Of a stretch of DNA of 38,273 nt, positions 9,385 through 17,976 are shown piece by piece. The stretch covers positions 1 through 38,273 of the forward strand of contig JANWKE010000127.1 of NCBI GenBank assembly GCA_025451535.1. Reading direction: 5' to 3'. The notes under the pieces were generated by a model. The model ran no database searches, was not told where the DNA came from, and saw nothing but the letters and a program-made list of their open reading frames with translations. A program made the position numbers and the translations under genes. Every line of letters begins with the position of its first letter. Within the stretch, counting starts at the first letter, position 1. The stretch is from Verrucomicrobiia bacterium (GTDB taxonomy: Bacteria > Verrucomicrobiota > Verrucomicrobiia > Limisphaerales > UBA11358).

Positions 9385-10356
9385 TTACGCCCGCGGATGC
9401 GCCGCGTCATAGGCTTTTTTCAGGCGTTCGGTGGTCACGTGCGTGTAAACCTGCGTCGTGACCAGGTGGGCGTGGCCGAGCAATTCCTGCACGCTCCGCA
9501 AGTCTGCCCCCGCGTCCAGCAGATGCGTGGCGTAACTGTGCCGCAGCTTGTGCGGCGTCAGGGCCGGATCGAGTCCGGCAATGACCAGATATTGTTTCAG
9601 GCGGCGGGAGAGTTGCAGTGGCTTGAGCGGCGCGACCTTCCTGGTCTCCGCAAAAAAAACCGATGACGGGCCGGAAGGCGGGTGTTTCAACACGCCCCAA
9701 TAATTTTGAATTGCCTTCCATGCCGGCTCGCCGATCGGCACCAGCCGCTCCTTTTTGCCCTTGCCGCGTACGCGGACCAGCCGCTCGCTCCAATCAATGT
9801 CCTCCGCGCGCAGGCCGCACAGTTCGCTGATGCGCAGGCCGCAGGAATAAATCGTCTCCAGCACCGCCACATCGCGCAGGCAGGCAACGGCAGAAACGGG
9901 GCGGCCTGGCCCCCCCTGATGTTTCCGGCCCGCCAACAATTTCACCGGGGCCTCCAGCAAATCCTTCATCTGTTGCACGGTCAGGAATTTCGGCAGGCGC
10001 TTTTCCAGTTTCGGCAACGAAAGGTTCTTGATCGGCAGGGTTTCCACGACACCGTGCCGCATGAGAAATTTGTAAAACGTCCGCAGCGCGGAGAAACGGA
10101 GCTGCGTCGCCGCGCGGCTCAAATTGTGCCGACCCAGGTGTCGCAAATAATTCCGGAAATCATCGCGCTGCAACTTCTCCCACGCCGGGAGCGCCTGGTG
10201 TTCGTCCCGATGCCAGCGTGCAAATTCCATCAGCGCCTGCCGGTAATTCCGCTGGGTGTAGGCCGACGCACCACGGTCCGTCGCCAGGTGCGCGAGGAAT
10301 TTGTGAATCCACTTGTCGTGAACTTCAGGGTTGGGCGGGCGGGATTCGGGTTTCAC
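9385..10356 (-). CDS. Tyrosine recombinase, XerC/XerD type
   Basis: The 323-residue protein is a site-specific recombinase of the phage-integrase family. The N-terminal SAM-like core-binding domain spans about residues 15-105 and the catalytic domain about 120-320. The full active set is visible: Arg175 (CGLRISEL), Lys199 (GKGKKERLVPI), His269 and Arg272 (HKLRHSYATHLL), His295 (LGHAH) and the nucleophile Tyr304 (TQVYTHV). The start is GTG at 10356. Length and motifs fit housekeeping XerC or XerD, which resolve chromosome dimers at dif, but which of the two cannot be decided from one gene. A stretch of about 18 residues before the first Arg (LAGRKHQGGPGRPVSAV) looks like a lineage-specific insertion. 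The neighbouring topoisomerase gene on the same strand also acts in chromosome separation. Confidence 0.9.
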   Translation of the reverse strand: MKPESRPPNPEVHDKWIHKFLAHLATDRGASAYTQRNYRQALMEFARWHRDEHQALPAWEKLQRDDFRNYLRHLGRHNLSRAATQLRFSALRTFYKFLMRHGVVETLPIKNLSLPKLEKRLPKFLTVQQMKDLLEAPVKLLAGRKHQGGPGRPVSAVACLRDVAVLETIYSCGLRISELCGLRAEDIDWSERLVRVRGKGKKERLVPIGEPAWKAIQNYWGVLKHPPSGPSSVFFAETRKVAPLKPLQLSRRLKQYLVIAGLDPALTPHKLRHSYATHLLDAGADLRSVQELLGHAHLVTTQVYTHVTTERLKKAYDAAHPRA

Positions 10357-10359
10357 TGG

Positions 10360-10378
10360 AACCGCAGATTACGCGGTT
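10360..10378. repeat. Small palindrome between topB and the recombinase gene
   Basis: AACCGC (10360-10365) and GCGGTT (10373-10378) are inverted with a short loop. The sequence is reminiscent of dispersed 'AACCGCAGATTACGC' type repeats of other genomes; that link is from memory and unverified. Confidence 0.3.
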
Positions 10379-10431
10379 TACATGAAGGATTCAATTCGTG
10401 TCATCGCACATTCGCGGTGATGTTCGCCCGC

Positions 10432-13266
10432 TTAGCGCTCTGGAAATTCAAACGTCACCTTGCCCTTGTCGTCCATCACCAGATACGCCGGAAATGGCTT
10501 GCCCGCCTTGGAAATGAATTTGTCGAGCAAATCAGTCTTGCGCGCGACCAGTAATTTCTGCGCCTGCGCCGGTTCAATCGGCTGTTGCAGGATTTCCCGG
10601 CTGATCTTGAACCTGCACGGCCTCTTCTCCGCCTGAGACTTTTCGCAAAGATAGCCCGCGTCCGTATCGAACACCCGCCCACCACATCGGGGACATTTCC
10701 CGATTTCGGTTTTGCCGGTGAAATCAATTTTCGGTAGCGGTTCCTTCGGCTTTTTATCCGTCCCCGCCCTGCCCTTCGACTCGCGCGGCAGGAACTCGAA
10801 ACCAACCTTGCCGTCCTTCCCGGCCGCCAGAAACGCCTTGAACGTGCGACCGTTTCGCTTGGACACAAACTTCGTCAACAAATCGGTTTTGCCCGTTTCC
10901 AGCAATTTTTTCATCTGCTCCGGGGGGATTTCCTGCTGCAGAATGATTTTGCCGGAACGGAAATCGCACGTTTTATCCGGACCCGTCGCCTTTTCACACA
11001 GGTAATTCATCCCGGCGTCAAAAACCCGCGCGCCGCACTTCGGACATTTGCCCAGCGGTTCCTTGCCGGTGAAATCCACGGGCGCGGCGGCTTCGCCATT
11101 CCCGTTTCTCTGGTCATTCCCGAAATCAAATTCCACCTTGAACTCGCCATTCATTTTCAGCACGGCGGCGAATGGCCTGCCCAGCTTGCTGCGGAAGCCC
11201 TGCAGCGGGCCGATTTGCTTTTCGGAAATGAGCCGCTCCACTTCCTCCATTTCGAACATGCGGCCGGCCACGGTTTTCCAGACCGCGAAGTCGCACTTCT
11301 CGCACTGAAACTGTTTGTATTTTTCGTGGACCTCGCCGCCACACTTGGGACAGGGAATTTTCAGAATGCCAAAATCGCCGGGAATCGTGTCATGCTCGTA
11401 TTTTTTGGCGCGTTCCACGATGTGCCGCGTCATGTCGGCAATTTCGGACATGAACTCGTCGCGGCTTTTCTGCCGGCGCTGAATCTGGTGCAGTTTGAAT
11501 TCCCAATCGCCAGTCAGTTCCGGCCGGGTCAATTCCGCAATGTCCAGACCGTTGAGCAGTTCCATCAAGGAAAACGCCTTGGCCGTCGCCTGCAGTTCGC
11601 GCCCGTTGCGATGCAGATACTGCTCGTAAATCAACCCTTCGATGATGGCGGCGCGCGTCGCCGGCGTGCCGAGGCCCTTTTCCCGCATGGCCTCGCGCAG
11701 CTCATCGTCTTCGACCAGTTTCCCGGCGCCTTCCATCGCCGAGAGCAGCGTTGCTTCCGTGTAACGCGGCGGGGGTTTGGTGACGTTCGGTTTCACCTCC
11801 ACGGCGCTGGTCTGAACGGTTTCGTTGGGCTGGACCGGCGCCAGATTCGCGGCATCTTCGTCCTGCGCCTCCTTCCCGTAAACCGCCAGCCAGCCGGGAT
11901 TCACCAATACCTTGCCGGTGCTTTTAAACGGCTCACTTTCGACGCGGGTAATGCGCGTCGTTTCCAGAAACTCGGCGGCAGGATAAAAAATCGCGAGAAA
12001 CCGTTTCATCACCAGGTCGTAGAGTTTCTGCTCCGGTTCCGACAGGCCTTTCGGCATTTGCGTCGTGGGAATGATCGCGAAGTGGTCCGAAACCTTGGCG
12101 TTATTGAAGATGCGTTTATTCGGACGAACCCAGCCCTGTTCCAATATGTTCGAGGCGAATGCGGCATAGCGGGTCAGGAAGGCGGTCCCGACACCGGGCA
12201 TGCGGCCTGATAAAATCTCCAAAGTCGTTTTCACCGTGCCAAGGTAATCCTCCGGCAAAGCGCGGGAATCGGTTCGGGGATACGTCAGCACCTTGTGTCG
12301 TTCGTAAAGCGCCTGGGCGAGGCCGAGCGTGTTCTTGGCGCTGAAACCGAACCGCGAGTTCGCGTCGCGCTGCAGACTGGTCAAATCGTAGAGCAACGGT
12401 GACAGCGATGTGCTCGGCTTGCTTTCCTCGGTCACGACGCCGGGCTTGCCCAGGCATTTGTCACGAATGGCCTCGGCTTGAGTCTTTTCCCAAAGGCGCT
12501 CCGCCTTGAGCTGGTCATCGCCGTCTTTGTCGGGTCTGGTGAACTTTTCGTCGAACCAGCGCCCGGTGTACTGGCCCGCCGCCGCGTCAAACGTGCCGAT
12601 GACTTCCCAGTAATCCCGGGGCACGAACTTGCGGATCTTCTGCTCGCGTTCGACCACGATGGCCAGCGTGGGGGTTTGCACCCGGCCCACGGTCGTCTTG
12701 TAAAAGCCCCCCGACTTCGAGTTGAAGGCCGTCATCGCCCGCGTTCCGTTGATGCCGACCAGCCAGTCCGCCTCCGACCGGCTGAACGCCGCGTCGGCCA
12801 GCGGGAGCATGGCGCCATCCTCGCGCAACCGCTCAAAACCCTCGCGGATTGCCGCCGGCGTCATGGATTGCAGCCAGAGGCGCTTGATGGGCTGCTTTGC
12901 CTTCGTGAACTTGACAATGTTCCGGAAGATTAATTCACCCTCGCGCCCGGCATCGCAGGCGTTGATGAGCGCGTCCACGTCGTCGCGTTTGATCAGCTTT
13001 TTGAGGACTTTCAACCGGTTTTCATTGCGCTCAATCGGTTGCAGATCGAAATGCGGTGGAATGACCGGCAGACATTTGAAGGTCCATTTGCCGCGCGCCG
13101 CCTCGACACCCTCGGGGGGAACGATCGTGAGCAGATGGCCGACGGCCGACGAGACGACATACTGGTCGTTCTCGTAGTAATCTTCGACTTTCTTGAACCC
13201 GCCCAGCGCCTTGGCGATGTCGCCGGCCACCGACGGTTTCTCTGCAATGATGAGGGCTTTGCCCAT
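10432..13266 (-). CDS. topB: DNA topoisomerase III (type IA) with three C-terminal zinc-finger repeats
   Basis: The 944-residue protein relaxes and decatenates DNA by transient single-strand cleavage. It begins with the TOPRIM domain (MGKALIIAEKPSVAGDIAKA, and DACDAGREGELIFR with the metal-binding acidic residues). The active Tyr329 lies in LTYPRTDSR, almost the same position as in E. coli TopB. VGRVQTPTLAIVVERE is the typical type IA cap region. From about residue 630 three similar units follow, each with a CPKC/CPRC ... C...C zinc site (near 636, 738 and 857) and a trailing F.A.L...GKV.FEF segment. E. coli TopB (653 residues) lacks such a tail, so this is the longer form. The gene is divergent from the helicase gene across 137 bases. 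Confidence 0.93.
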   Translation of the reverse strand: MGKALIIAEKPSVAGDIAKALGGFKKVEDYYENDQYVVSSAVGHLLTIVPPEGVEAARGKWTFKCLPVIPPHFDLQPIERNENRLKVLKKLIKRDDVDALINACDAGREGELIFRNIVKFTKAKQPIKRLWLQSMTPAAIREGFERLREDGAMLPLADAAFSRSEADWLVGINGTRAMTAFNSKSGGFYKTTVGRVQTPTLAIVVEREQKIRKFVPRDYWEVIGTFDAAAGQYTGRWFDEKFTRPDKDGDDQLKAERLWEKTQAEAIRDKCLGKPGVVTEESKPSTSLSPLLYDLTSLQRDANSRFGFSAKNTLGLAQALYERHKVLTYPRTDSRALPEDYLGTVKTTLEILSGRMPGVGTAFLTRYAAFASNILEQGWVRPNKRIFNNAKVSDHFAIIPTTQMPKGLSEPEQKLYDLVMKRFLAIFYPAAEFLETTRITRVESEPFKSTGKVLVNPGWLAVYGKEAQDEDAANLAPVQPNETVQTSAVEVKPNVTKPPPRYTEATLLSAMEGAGKLVEDDELREAMREKGLGTPATRAAIIEGLIYEQYLHRNGRELQATAKAFSLMELLNGLDIAELTRPELTGDWEFKLHQIQRRQKSRDEFMSEIADMTRHIVERAKKYEHDTIPGDFGILKIPCPKCGGEVHEKYKQFQCEKCDFAVWKTVAGRMFEMEEVERLISEKQIGPLQGFRSKLGRPFAAVLKMNGEFKVEFDFGNDQRNGNGEAAAPVDFTGKEPLGKCPKCGARVFDAGMNYLCEKATGPDKTCDFRSGKIILQQEIPPEQMKKLLETGKTDLLTKFVSKRNGRTFKAFLAAGKDGKVGFEFLPRESKGRAGTDKKPKEPLPKIDFTGKTEIGKCPRCGGRVFDTDAGYLCEKSQAEKRPCRFKISREILQQPIEPAQAQKLLVARKTDLLDKFISKAGKPFPAYLVMDDKGKVTFEFPER

Positions 13267-13319
13267 AGCGCGACAGATTCTTAAGCTGCGCCGCGTGGTT
13301 GGTGCAACCTATTTTTTAA

Positions 13320-13349
13320 TTTATACCGGCCGGATCTTGCCTTTCGCAA
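13320..13349 (-). promoter_or_regulatory. Candidate promoter of topB
   Basis: On the minus strand TTGCGA (-35, plus 13344-13349) and TATAAA (-10, plus 13320-13325) are 18 bases apart. The start of transcription would fall near 13313, about 47 bases before the topB ATG. Confidence 0.42.
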
Positions 13350-13403
13350 AAATGTTTCCTGCGCGCTTGCGTTGATTTCGTCACAAACTAAACTTCGCGC
13401 CCG

Positions 13404-15539
13404 ATGTTGAATTTGTCCACGCTCAATCCGCAGCAACGCCAGGCCGTCGAGACCCTGCGGGGACCGCTGCTCATTCTGGCGGGTGCCGGCACGGGCAAAA
13501 CGCGGGTCATCACCTTCCGCATCGCCCACCTGATCCGGCATGGCATTGCACCCGGCCACATCCTCGGCGTCACCTTCACCAACAAGGCCGCCCGGGAAAT
13601 GCAGGAACGTGTAGCACGCCTGGTGCCAAAGCCGGCCGAAAGCCGGGAAACGAGGGTCGCGGGCGAAAACTCTCGCTTCCCGCCCCCCGACTCCCAACCC
13701 ACCATCTGTACCTTTCATTCACTTTGTGTCCGGATTCTACGCCGGCACATCGAAATGCTCGGTTACAAACGTAACTTTGTCATCTATGACGAATCTGAAC
13801 AGCTCGGCACGGTCAAAAAAATCCTGAGCAGCATTTCGGCCAGGGGCGAAAAGGCCGATCCGGCGGCGGTGCTGGCGTTGTTGAGCAGGTTCAAAAACGG
13901 CGGCGAACGCGCAACGGTCTTCGCTGACGACAGCGTCCGCGCCCTGGCCGAACACATCCGCAAACGCTACGAATCCGCCCTGCACGCCTGCAACGCCGTG
14001 GATTTTGACGACCTGATCCTGCTCACCCTCCGGCTGTTCCGTGAACATCCCGACGCACTGGCGGCCTGCCGGGAAAAGTACCGCTACGTGATGGTGGATG
14101 AATACCAGGACACCAACGCCGCCCAGTTCCAACTGGTTCTGGCGTTGGCGCAGGAGCATCGCAACCTGTGCGTGGTCGGCGACGATGACCAGAGCATTTA
14201 CGGCTGGCGCGGCGCGGAAATCGCCAACCTGCTCGACCTGGAAAAATTCTTTCCCGAGGTCAAAGTCATCAAGCTTGAGCAAAACTACCGCAGCACCACG
14301 ACGATTCTCAATACGGCCAACGCCATCATCAAAAACAACGTCCGTCGGCGCGGCAAGACGCTCTGGTCCGGCAAGGGGATCGGCGCGAAAATCCGGCTGC
14401 AAACCCATGCTAACGACGAAGACGAGGCGCGTGAAGTCGTGGCGCAGGTTGAGTTCAAGCGGCTGGCGCAGCGCGTGCCGTGGCGCGATTGCGCCATCCT
14501 GTTCCGCACCAACCAGCAGTCGCGCCCGCTCGAAACCGCGCTGCGCTCCGCCGGTGTGCGGTATCACCTGATCGGCGGACAAAGCTTTTTCGATCGGCGA
14601 GAAGTGAAGGACTTTCTCGCTTATCTGATAGTTTTTCTGAATCCGCACGATGACATCAGCCTGTTGCGCATCGCCAACGTGCCCGCGCGCGGCCTGAGCG
14701 ACGTGACCATGGAACGGCTTCTCGCGGCGAGTCACGAACAAAAATGCTCCGTCTTCACGGCTATTAAGAATCCACTGGTGACGGCGGGGTTTCAGAGCAA
14801 CGCGCGCAAAAGCATCGAGGCTTTTGTGGAGTTTTTGGAACGGACGCGCGCCGCGTTGGCAGGTGACAAGTGGCAAGTGACAAGTGACAGGAATTCCGCG
14901 AACGGTGGCTTGTCAGTCTCGTCACCCGTCACCCGTCACTTGTCACTTTCCTTTTGGGCCGGCCGGTTTCTGGACGAAATCGGTTATTTTGCCGAACTGC
15001 GACGCCAGGAAAAAGATCCGGAGAACGCCGAAAGTCGCATCCGCAATTTGAAGGACTTACTGGCAACGATGGACTACCAGGCCGGTGGGGGCCAATCTGC
15101 CGCGACAGCCATGGAAAAGCTCCAGGCCTTTCTCGAGGAAATCACGCTCGATACCGAACGTGAGGAGGAGGAGGAAAACCAGGGCGATGCGATCACGCTC
15201 ATTACCATGCACTCGTGCAAAGGACTGGAATTCCGGCACGTGTTTATTGTCGGCCTGGAAGACGGCCTGTTGCCTCATTCACGGTCCAAGGCCGAGGGCA
15301 CATTGGACGAAGAACGCCGGCTGTTTTACGTGGCCATTACCCGCGCCATGGAGACGCTCACCCTCAGCCACTGCGGCGGTCGGAAGAAATACGGCCAGCT
15401 CCTGCCCTGCCATCCCTCGCCGTTCCTGAAGGAATTGCCGGCGGAACACGTCGAACACGTGGCCGACAAATCGAAGCAACCGGTTTCAACCAAAACCGGC
15501 AAAGACTTTTTCGCCGCCATGCGCCAGGCACTCGGTTGA
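13404..15539 (+). CDS. UvrD/PcrA-like superfamily 1 DNA helicase with an inserted repeat segment
   Basis: The 711-residue ATP-dependent 3'-5' DNA helicase belongs to the UvrD/Rep/PcrA group, used in repair and in clearing replication forks. Motif I (AGAGTGKT, Lys32), motif II (VDEYQDTN, Asp232-Glu233), motif III (GDDDQSIYGWRGA), motif IV (EQNYRSTTTILN) and the late motifs (ITLITMHSCKGLEF, EERRLFYVAITRA) are all present and in order. The start is ATG at 13404. Residues about 487-515 do not belong to the family. They are encoded by a palindromic array of 7-bp repeats (14862-14948) that keeps the frame, and helicase-like sequence resumes with FWAGRFLDEIGYF. The insertion lies in a variable helical region between motifs, so activity may be kept. 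The C-terminus is shorter than in PcrA and lacks an obvious RNA-polymerase-binding tail. Confidence 0.92.
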   Translation: MLNLSTLNPQQRQAVETLRGPLLILAGAGTGKTRVITFRIAHLIRHGIAPGHILGVTFTNKAAREMQERVARLVPKPAESRETRVAGENSRFPPPDSQPTICTFHSLCVRILRRHIEMLGYKRNFVIYDESEQLGTVKKILSSISARGEKADPAAVLALLSRFKNGGERATVFADDSVRALAEHIRKRYESALHACNAVDFDDLILLTLRLFREHPDALAACREKYRYVMVDEYQDTNAAQFQLVLALAQEHRNLCVVGDDDQSIYGWRGAEIANLLDLEKFFPEVKVIKLEQNYRSTTTILNTANAIIKNNVRRRGKTLWSGKGIGAKIRLQTHANDEDEAREVVAQVEFKRLAQRVPWRDCAILFRTNQQSRPLETALRSAGVRYHLIGGQSFFDRREVKDFLAYLIVFLNPHDDISLLRIANVPARGLSDVTMERLLAASHEQKCSVFTAIKNPLVTAGFQSNARKSIEAFVEFLERTRAALAGDKWQVTSDRNSANGGLSVSSPVTRHLSLSFWAGRFLDEIGYFAELRRQEKDPENAESRIRNLKDLLATMDYQAGGGQSAATAMEKLQAFLEEITLDTEREEEEENQGDAITLITMHSCKGLEFRHVFIVGLEDGLLPHSRSKAEGTLDEERRLFYVAITRAMETLTLSHCGGRKKYGQLLPCHPSPFLKELPAEHVEHVADKSKQPVSTKTGKDFFAAMRQALG
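14862..14948. repeat. Inverted arrays of heptamer repeats (GTGACAA / GTCACCC) inside the helicase gene
   Basis: The left arm has four 7-bp units: GTGACAA, GTGGCAA, GTGACAA and GTGACAG (14863-14890). The right arm has GTCACCC twice and GTCACTT twice (14921-14948). AAGTGACAAGTGAC (14875-14888) is perfectly complementary to GTCACTTGTCACTT (14935-14948), so a long hairpin is possible. The roughly 87-base insertion is a multiple of three and contains no stop codon in the helicase frame. Confidence 0.85.
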
Positions 15540-15638
15540 CGGGCAATCACTTGCAATTATCTTAATTCAGTCCATCAGCACGATTGACAGCGCAATTTAT
15601 TTTTGCAGAAATGCACGCAATCCATTTCGCAACGTAAC

Positions 15639-17615
15639 ATGAGTGACCAAGCCATTTCGACCGATTCGCTCTTGCAGGAAAGCCGCACCTTCCCGCCCCC
15701 ACCGGAAATCGCCCGGGACGCGCTCCTCAACGCCGCCAGGTACAATGCCATGTACGAACGTTCCATTCGCGAGCCGGAAGCTTTCTGGTTGGAACAGGCC
15801 GGCGTGCTGGACTGGTTCCAGAAGCCGACCGTGGCGCGAAAGTTCACCTGGGACACCGGCGCGCACATTATCCGGCACTCCTGGTTTGAAGACGGCCAGC
15901 TCAACGTGACCGTCAATTGCCTCGATCGCCATCTCAAAACCAATACGCGCGACAAAATCGCCATCCTCTGGCAGGGCGAACCGGAGGAGGAAGTGAAAAA
16001 AATCACCTATGCGGAACTGCACACGGAAGTCTGCAAATTTGCCAACGTCCTGAAATCGCAGGGTGTCCGGAAAGGTGATCGCGTGGCGATTTACATGCCG
16101 ATGGTCCCCGAAGCCGCCGTCGCCCTGCTCGCCTGCGCCCGCATCGGCGCGATTCATTCCGTGATTTTCGGCGGGTTCAGCGCGGATTCACTGGCCGACC
16201 GCATCAACGATTCCACCTGCAAGGTGCTCATCACCGCGAACGTGTCATTGCGCGGCGGCAAGAGCATTCCGCTCAAGGCCATCGCCGACGAAGCCTTGCA
16301 AAAAACTTCCAGCATTGAAAAGGTCGTCGTAGTCAAACGCAACGACGAGCCGTGCCATTTCGAGGCCAGCCGCGACGTCTGGTATCACGATTTGATGGCC
16401 AAGGCTTCCGCCGATTGTCCGCCGGAGAAAATGGGTGCGGAGGATTTTCTGTTCATCCTGTATACTTCCGGTTCCACCGGCAAACCCAAGGGCGTCGTCC
16501 ACAGCACCGCCGGTTATCTCTTGTGGATCGCGCTGACGCACAAATACGTCTTCGATATTCACGATGACGACATTTATTTCTGCACCGCGGACATTGGCTG
16601 GGTAACCGGCCACAGCTATGTCGTCTATGGCCCGCTGTGCAACGGCGCGACGACGTTGATGTTCGAAGGTGTGCCGACGTGGCCCGACGCCGGACGTTTC
16701 TGGAAAATTGTGGAGAAATTCAAAGTCACGGCGTTTTACACCGCGCCGACAGCCATCCGCGCGCTCATCCGGCTCGGTGATAAATGGCCGAATCAGTACG
16801 ATTTAGGTTCTTTGCGCGTGCTCGGCTCGGTCGGCGAACCCATCAACCCCGAGGCGTGGATGTGGTACCATCGCGTCATCGGCCAAGGCCGCCGTCCCAT
16901 TATGGACACGTGGTGGCAGACCGAGACCGGCGGATTCATGATCACTCCCCTGCCCGGCGTTCACACCCTCAAGCCCGGCAGCGCGAACCGGCCATTTTGG
17001 GGCGTTGAACCCGTGGTGTTGCGCGATGACAGCACGGAATGCGCGCCGAACGAAGGCGGCAAACTCTGCATCAAGAAACCGTGGCCGGGCATGATGCGCA
17101 CCACGTGGGGCGACCACGACCGTTTCATCAATACGTACTTCACCACGTACAAAAACATGTACTTCACCGGGGACGGCTGCCGGGTGGACGCCGACGGCGA
17201 TTACTGGCTGATGGGCCGCGTGGACGATGTGGTGAACGTCTCCGGTCATCGCATCGGCACCGCGGAAGTCGAGAGCGCGCTGGTGAGCCATCCCAAAGTG
17301 GCCGAGGCCGCCGTCGCGCCCATGCCGCACGACATCAAAGGCCAGGCGCTCTACGCCTTCGTGACGCTCAAGGACGGCATCAACGACGGTGACGAATTGA
17401 AGAAGGAACTCGCGCAGCATGTTCGCAAGGAAATCGGGGCGATTGCCGTACCGGACAAGATTCAATTTGCGCCCGCCCTGCCGAAAACGCGCTCGGGCAA
17501 AATCATGCGCCGCATCCTCCGCAAAATTGCGGAGGACCAGACCGACCAGATTGGCGACATCACCACGCTGACCGACTCGGCGGTAGTGGAAGCGCTGGTC
17601 AAAGGAAAGCAATAA
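15639..17615 (+). CDS. acs: Acetyl-CoA synthetase (AMP-forming)
   Basis: The enzyme converts acetate, ATP and CoA to acetyl-CoA through acetyl-AMP. The ATG at 15639 gives 658 residues, near the family's usual length (about 650); a TTG 36 bases upstream in frame is less likely. Motifs seen are the phosphate-binding loop [14 protein letters not shown], the acetate pocket and adenylate motif [10 protein letters not shown], the hinge region ([20 protein letters not shown]) and the C-terminal [11 protein letters not shown]. Lys621 in the last motif is the residue whose acetylation switches off Acs in other bacteria. No acetyltransferase gene is nearby. It acts in the cytoplasm in acetate assimilation. 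The gene lies 99 bases after the helicase stop, and no terminator is obvious between them. Confidence 0.97.
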   Translation: MSDQAISTDSLLQESRTFPPPPEIARDALLNAARYNAMYERSIREPEAFWLEQAGVLDWFQKPTVARKFTWDTGAHIIRHSWFEDGQLNVTVNCLDRHLKTNTRDKIAILWQGEPEEEVKKITYAELHTEVCKFANVLKSQGVRKGDRVAIYMPMVPEAAVALLACARIGAIHSVIFGGFSADSLADRINDSTCKVLITANVSLRGGKSIPLKAIADEALQKTSSIEKVVVVKRNDEPCHFEASRDVWYHDLMAKASADCPPEKMGAEDFLFILYTSGSTGKPKGVVHSTAGYLLWIALTHKYVFDIHDDDIYFCTADIGWVTGHSYVVYGPLCNGATTLMFEGVPTWPDAGRFWKIVEKFKVTAFYTAPTAIRALIRLGDKWPNQYDLGSLRVLGSVGEPINPEAWMWYHRVIGQGRRPIMDTWWQTETGGFMITPLPGVHTLKPGSANRPFWGVEPVVLRDDSTECAPNEGGKLCIKKPWPGMMRTTWGDHDRFINTYFTTYKNMYFTGDGCRVDADGDYWLMGRVDDVVNVSGHRIGTAEVESALVSHPKVAEAAVAPMPHDIKGQALYAFVTLKDGINDGDELKKELAQHVRKEIGAIAVPDKIQFAPALPKTRSGKIMRRILRKIAEDQTDQIGDITTLTDSAVVEALVKGKQ

Positions 17616-17623
17616 TCGTTCGC

Positions 17624-17690
17624 GTAGCAGCGGGTGCGAATCCGCTCACTCTTTCGTTCCCGGGTCAGAGCCGACCACGTCGGCTGCTAC
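17624..17690. repeat. GTAGC-ended palindromic intergenic element
   Basis: GTAGCAGC at 17624-17631 and GCTGCTAC at 17683-17690 bound a 67-base element starting 8 bases after the acs stop. GACCACGTCGGCTGC inside allows further folding. A second element with the same GTAGC ends lies at 32424-32529, which suggests a dispersed REP-like family. Confidence 0.6.
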
Positions 17691-17761
17691 CATAAAGCGA
17701 CGCGCCGGTGCTGTTTATTGAACGGCTTGCACATTCCTGCAAAAAACTTATAATCACCGCA

Positions 17762-17917
17762 ATGAAACTGGCTTTGGCAGTTTTGGTTTATGTATTGATT
17801 GGCGTCGTTTTGGGCGCGGGCATTCTGCTGACCGTCGCCGGCAAGCCATGGTTCCTGATTGCCGCCATCATTGCCTACGTGGTCGCCTTCGGCCGCATCG
17901 GCTGCATGACGCATTGA
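17762..17917 (+). CDS. Small membrane protein of 51 residues, two transmembrane segments
   Basis: The ATG at 17762 gives MKLALAVLVYVLIGVVLGAG, a first transmembrane helix, and then KPWFLIAAIIAYVVAFGRIG, a second one, ending in CMTH. The frame continues upstream to 17708 but that part has no hydrophobic or coding logic. I do not recognise the family. The clear two-helix pattern, with Gly and Lys-Pro at the turn, supports a real inner-membrane peptide. It stands alone between acs and the convergent subtilase gene. Confidence 0.6.
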   Translation: MKLALAVLVYVLIGVVLGAGILLTVAGKPWFLIAAIIAYVVAFGRIGCMTH

Positions 17918-17976
17918 AATGTTTCCCCGGAGGGGCGAGTTATACGAGTCCCTGATTCATCGACAAATGAAGCTGG

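Noticed and set aside
13737-14876. Minus-strand open frame of 379 codons inside the helicase gene
   Set aside because: The plus strand encodes all SF1 helicase motifs here; the antisense frame has no recognisable content.
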